From: an uncultured Oleiphilus sp.
GTDB taxonomy: Bacteria > Pseudomonadota > Gammaproteobacteria > Pseudomonadales > Oleiphilaceae
Reading direction: 5' to 3'
NCBI GenBank assembly: GCA_913020045.1
Contig: CAJWBE010000013.1
Location: 26,596-90,595, forward strand
DNA: 64,000 nucleotides
Notes under the pieces: model-generated
Databases searched by the model: none
Told to the model about the DNA's origin: nothing
Seen by the model: only the letters and a program-made list of their open reading frames with translations
Position numbers and translations under genes: made by a program
In this document: piece by piece, positions 61,004 through 64,000 of the stretch
How the letters are laid out: every line of letters starts with the position of its first letter
How positions within the stretch are numbered: position 1 is the stretch's first letter

Positions 61004-62839
61004 ATGTGTGGCATTGTTGGTGCAATCGCACAACGAGACGTTGTAGAAATTCTACTCGAAGGTTTGAAACGCTTAGAGTATCGAGGTTACGATTCGGCCG
61101 GAGTGGCGGTTGTAAACAGCGATAATTCTGAATTTAAACGTGTCCGAAGAGTGGGCAAAGTTAAGGCGTTAGCAGATGCCATTCATGAAGAGCCCTGCCT
61201 CGGAAGCACTGGTATTGCGCATACGCGGTGGGCGACGCATGGAGAGCCAACAGAAGCCAATGCTCACCCTCATATTTCCAAAGATAGAATTACGATTGTC
61301 CACAACGGCATTATAGAGAATCACAATGTATTGCGAGATCGCTTAAGTCAGAAAGGATATGTATTTACTTCTGCTACTGATACTGAAGTAATTGCTCACT
61401 TACTTGAAAGTGAGCTAGATAAGGCATCTGACATGCTCTCCGCTTTTCAGGCGACGATAGCCCAGCTGGAAGGCGCTTATGGTACCGTGGCAATGGACAA
61501 CCAAAATCCAGATCACCTTTATGCGGCGCGCTCTGGTAGTCCACTCGTAATCGGATACGGGATAGGTGAGAACTTCTTAGCATCGGATCAGCTGGCATTA
61601 TTACCGGTAACACGTCGTTTTAGTTTTTTGGAAGAAGGCGATATTGCGGTACTGTCACGAAGTGATGTCGTGATCTACGATCAAGCCGGTACTGAGGTCG
61701 AACGTGAAATTAGCGAGTCTGATGTCGTTCATGATGCGGGTGATAAAGGTCCCTTTAAGCACTATATGCTTAAAGAAATTTACGAACAGCCTATTGCGAT
61801 AAAAAATACTTTAGAAGGTAGAATCAAATCTGGCGTCGTTGTTGAAGATATTTTCGGGCCTGGGTCTAGTGAAATTTTAAAGGGAATAGAGCATGTGCAA
61901 ATTATTGCATGCGGCACGAGCTTTCACTCAGGTATGGTCGCTAAGTATTGGTTTGAAGAGCACGCCGATGTTTCCTGTAATGTTGAAATTGCATCTGAGT
62001 TTCGATATCGAAAATCAAAGGTTCATCCGAATTCGTTACTTGTCACTATTTCTCAATCGGGTGAAACCGCAGATACTTTAGCAGCACTAAGATTGGCGAA
62101 AGAAATCGGTTATCAATCGAGCCTTAGCATTTGCAATGTGCCAGGCTCCTCTCTCGTTCGAGAGTCTGATATGGCTTATCTCATGAAGGCTGGCGTTGAG
62201 ATTGGGGTTGCATCCACTAAGGCGTTTACCGTTCAACTCGTGGGTTTGCTCTTGCTAGTCGTTGCCGTTGGGCGTCATAAATCGCTTAGCAAGGAAGCAG
62301 AACGAGATATCGTGTCAGCGTTGAGTGCTTTGCCGGCTAAGATCGAGCAGGTGCTTGATATGAGTAAAGCGATCACTCTGCTGGCCGAAGATTTTGCAGA
62401 TAAGCATCATAGCCTGTTTCTAGGTCGAGGGGATCAGTACCCTATCGCAATGGAAGGCGCGCTGAAGCTAAAAGAAATATCGTACATTCATGCAGAGGCA
62501 TATGCAGCTGGAGAGCTAAAGCATGGCCCTCTAGCGCTTATTGATGCCGATATGCCTGTGATTGTTGTAGCGCCAAATAATGAGCTTTTAGAAAAGCTAC
62601 ATTCGAATGTTGAAGAAGTACGCGCGCGAGGCGGTTTGATGTATGTGTTTGCAGACACGGGCGCGAATTTCAAAAGTGATTCGACGATGAAGGTACTAGC
62701 GGTTCCGCATTGTGAAAAGGCAATTGCCCCTATCCTTTACTCCGTTCCTTTACAGCTTCTTAGCTACTATGTGGCGTTAATCAAAGGTACTGATGTAGAC
62801 CAACCGCGCAATCTAGCGAAGTCGGTAACGGTCGAGTAA
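61004..62839 (+). CDS. glmS: GlmS, glucosamine-6-phosphate synthase
   Basis: Makes glucosamine 6-phosphate from fructose 6-phosphate and glutamine. Cys2 nucleophile (MCGIVGA) of the glutaminase domain, two SIS domains ([29 protein letters not shown]) and the C-terminal [10 protein letters not shown], which in DNA is the TnsD recognition part of attTn7. 611 residues. The 57-base leader leaves no room for a glmS ribozyme. No terminator follows before the Tn7-like ends begin at 62864. Confidence 0.98.
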   Translation: MCGIVGAIAQRDVVEILLEGLKRLEYRGYDSAGVAVVNSDNSEFKRVRRVGKVKALADAIHEEPCLGSTGIAHTRWATHGEPTEANAHPHISKDRITIVHNGIIENHNVLRDRLSQKGYVFTSATDTEVIAHLLESELDKASDMLSAFQATIAQLEGAYGTVAMDNQNPDHLYAARSGSPLVIGYGIGENFLASDQLALLPVTRRFSFLEEGDIAVLSRSDVVIYDQAGTEVEREISESDVVHDAGDKGPFKHYMLKEIYEQPIAIKNTLEGRIKSGVVVEDIFGPGSSEILKGIEHVQIIACGTSFHSGMVAKYWFEEHADVSCNVEIASEFRYRKSKVHPNSLLVTISQSGETADTLAALRLAKEIGYQSSLSICNVPGSSLVRESDMAYLMKAGVEIGVASTKAFTVQLVGLLLLVVAVGRHKSLSKEAERDIVSALSALPAKIEQVLDMSKAITLLAEDFADKHHSLFLGRGDQYPIAMEGALKLKEISYIHAEAYAAGELKHGPLALIDADMPVIVVAPNNELLEKLHSNVEEVRARGGLMYVFADTGANFKSDSTMKVLAVPHCEKAIAPILYSVPLQLLSYYVALIKGTDVDQPRNLAKSVTVE

Positions 62840-62863
62840 GGTCAGTTCTTCAGCAATCCCTGC

Positions 62864-63058
62864 TGCCGGTGAACAATAAAGTTGTTAACTTTTCCTTAGC
62901 TTATAATCGCCTGTTTCGTAACTAGGGTGGATTACACCACTTGAGACTAAAACACACGATATTTTGTTAACAACTTTATCTATTTTATGGGCATTAATGG
63001 TGTCGAAACTTCAATACGTTACGAACCTATTTATTAACAAATTTATTGTTCACCGACA
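62864..63058. mobile_element. Tn7-like mini-element or fused transposon ends behind glmS
   Basis: 195-bp segment starting 25 bases behind the glmS stop, where Tn7 normally inserts. Its ends form an inverted repeat matching at 23 of 26 positions: TGCCGGTGAACAATAAAG on the left (62864) and TGTCGGTGAACAATAAAT on the right (read from 63058). A further inverted copy of the core ATAAAGTTGTTAAC lies at 62966-62979, and a weaker one near 63002-63020. The core ACAATAAAGT is identical to TnsB-binding sites of Tn7. Flanking 5-mers CCTGC (62859-62863) and TCTGC (63059-63063) resemble a target duplication with one change. No transposase gene is inside. Confidence 0.65.
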
Positions 63059-63063
63059 TCTGC

Positions 63064-63129
63064 TGTGGGTGAGTAACCAAGTAGTTAACGGAGTAATATA
63101 GTTTTTTTGTGGTCAAGAAGAGTTATTGG
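63064..63129 (+). mobile_element. Start of a second Tn7-like end, cut by an IS element
   Basis: Directly after the 5-mer TCTGC, TGTGGGTGAGTAACCAAG (63064-63081) followed by TAGTTAAC aligns position by position with the first element's end (19 of 26 matches) and begins TGTGGG as Tn7 itself does. A second, older Tn7-like element would extend to the right beyond the window. The IS3-type element begins about 66 bases in. The call is weaker than the first element. Confidence 0.4.
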
Positions 63130-64000
63130 TGTAATCCCCCCATTTTTAATCGTTCTTTTCAGTAGAGGGTTTAAGCAGCGGTCATCAGCTGCCTCGGAGG
63201 AACTCCCCCAATAGCCGTATGCGGCCGTTCATTGTTGTATTGCCATAGCCACTGCGTTGCCAGTAGCTGTGCATGAGCAATACTCTCGAACTGGTGCATA
63301 TCCAACCATTCATGCCTGACGGTTCGATTAAATCTCTCAATGTATGCATTCTGTGTCGGTTTGCCTGGCTGAATATACATCAGCGTAACCCGATGTTTGT
63401 TCGCCCAATCGACAAGTACTTGGCTAATGTACTCAGGCCCATTGTCACATCGCAGTGCAGCAGGCTTACCTCGCCATTCGATAATCTGATCTAGTGCTCT
63501 TGTCACTCGAACTGTGGGCAATGAGATACCCACTTCAATGCCCAAACCTTCTCGATTGTAATCATCCATAACATTGAAGGTGCGGAATGATTTTCCACAC
63601 GCGAGCTGATCTGACATGAAATCCATCGACCAAACCTGGTTCGGGGCTTTAGGCACATAAAGCTCGCCAGGATAGTCACGCTTGATACGCGGCCTCGGTT
63701 TGATCCGCAGATTTAACTCTAGCTCTCGGTATATCCGGTACACCCGCTTATGGTTCCAGCCATAGCCCTTCACATTGCGAAGATAGAGGAAACATAGTCC
63801 AAAACCCCAGCGCTTGTGAGTCGATGTTAGTCTCAACAGCCAGTCGGCTATCTGGTGATTCTCGTCAGACAACGTTGCTTCGTAGCGATAACACGTCTCG
63901 CTAATGCCCATGCATACGCAGGCTGACCTTTCCCCTTGATTAGCACCACTCAACCAATGAGAAAATCCATATTAAGCAACCTTCTCTGCGAAGGCTACCG
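63130..64000 (-). mobile_element. IS3-family insertion sequence (partial, cut by right edge)
   Basis: Element with a DDE transposase gene read on the minus strand. The end inside the window is probably TGTAATCCCCCC at 63130-63141, about 40 bases behind the transposase stop; IS3-family ends start with TG. The other end and most of orfA lie outside. The IS has landed within or next to the Tn7-like end at 63064. Confidence 0.7.
63171..63953 (-). CDS. IS3-family transposase OrfB
   Basis: 260-residue DDE integrase-type transposase: HTH_21-like [15 protein letters not shown], then the rve core with Asp in VWSMDFM, Asp in LRCDNGPEY and Glu in NAYIERFNR, ending [14 protein letters not shown]. The three catalytic residues are intact. 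The TTG at 63953 is only nominal: the frame is open to 63971 and closed by TAA. A neighbouring frame that runs to the window edge continues IS3-like residues (LRREGCLIW), so the N-terminus is made by frameshifting or the gene carries a frameshift mutation. Confidence 0.85.
   Translation of the reverse strand: MSGANQGERSACVCMGISETCYRYEATLSDENHQIADWLLRLTSTHKRWGFGLCFLYLRNVKGYGWNHKRVYRIYRELELNLRIKPRPRIKRDYPGELYVPKAPNQVWSMDFMSDQLACGKSFRTFNVMDDYNREGLGIEVGISLPTVRVTRALDQIIEWRGKPAALRCDNGPEYISQVLVDWANKHRVTLMYIQPGKPTQNAYIERFNRTVRHEWLDMHQFESIAHAQLLATQWLWQYNNERPHTAIGGVPPRQLMTAA

Overview
The window is a chromosomal replication-origin region of a gammaproteobacterium, probably a marine Oceanospirillales/Pseudomonadales-type organism. 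The grounds are the order rpmH-rnpA-yidD-yidC-mnmE / mnmG-rsmG-parA-parB-atpIBEFHAGDC-glmU-glmS on one side and dnaA-dnaN-recF-gyrB on the other, plus the blocks dksA-gluQ-cbrB-pcnB-folK-panBC and metX-metW-rdgB-hemW, which are typical of Pseudomonas relatives. I cannot name the genus. No rRNA, tRNA or CRISPR array was seen.

Layout. 1-7.1 kb (minus strand): hemW (cut by the edge), rdgB, a DUF4426 protein, metW, metX, a dynamin-like GTPase, yggT and a single-domain response regulator. 7.1-16.3 kb (plus): Rieske protein, dksA, gluQ, a CbrB-type sigma-54 activator without its CbrA kinase, a structured 0.7-kb gap that looks like a CrcZ-type Hfq-decoy RNA gene, then pcnB-folK-panB-panC-pgi. 16.3-19.8 kb (minus): a second folK, folB, tsaD, ppx. 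Then trxA, mobA and a small membrane protein (plus), the four-gene general amino-acid ABC transporter aapJQMP (minus), an esterase, a tiny ORF with its own terminator, and an AraC regulator. 28.1-33.2 kb (minus): a six-gene accessory cluster of two GT2 glycosyltransferases, a small EamA/SMR transporter, a sugar isomerase, an SDR-like protein and an FAD oxidoreductase. 33.5-41.0 kb (minus): gyrB, recF (holding two parS sites), an ABC1/UbiB-type kinase, dnaN and dnaA. 41.0-41.65 kb: oriC-type region. 41.65-62.8 kb (plus): ribosome, membrane-insertion, tRNA-modification, segregation, ATP synthase and amino-sugar genes. 62.84-64.0 kb: repeated Tn7-like transposon end sequences at the normal attTn7 position behind glmS, followed by an IS3-family element cut by the right edge.

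How it fits together. Genes diverge from the origin so that transcription runs with replication. ParA/ParB act on parS sites lying in recF on the opposite replication arm. DnaA-box clusters lie both between dnaA and rpmH and upstream of mnmG. CbrB, the CrcZ-like RNA driven by a well-formed -24/-12 promoter, and a second sigma-54-like promoter ahead of the amino-acid transporter suggest a carbon/nitrogen control circuit in this window.

Best candidates for something new: (1) the CbrB-linked decoy RNA in an organism whose locus lacks CbrA; (2) stacked Tn7-like ends behind glmS, implying a Tn7-like island continuing to the right; (3) the six-gene glycan-type cluster next to gyrB; (4) two separated DnaA-box regions around the origin.
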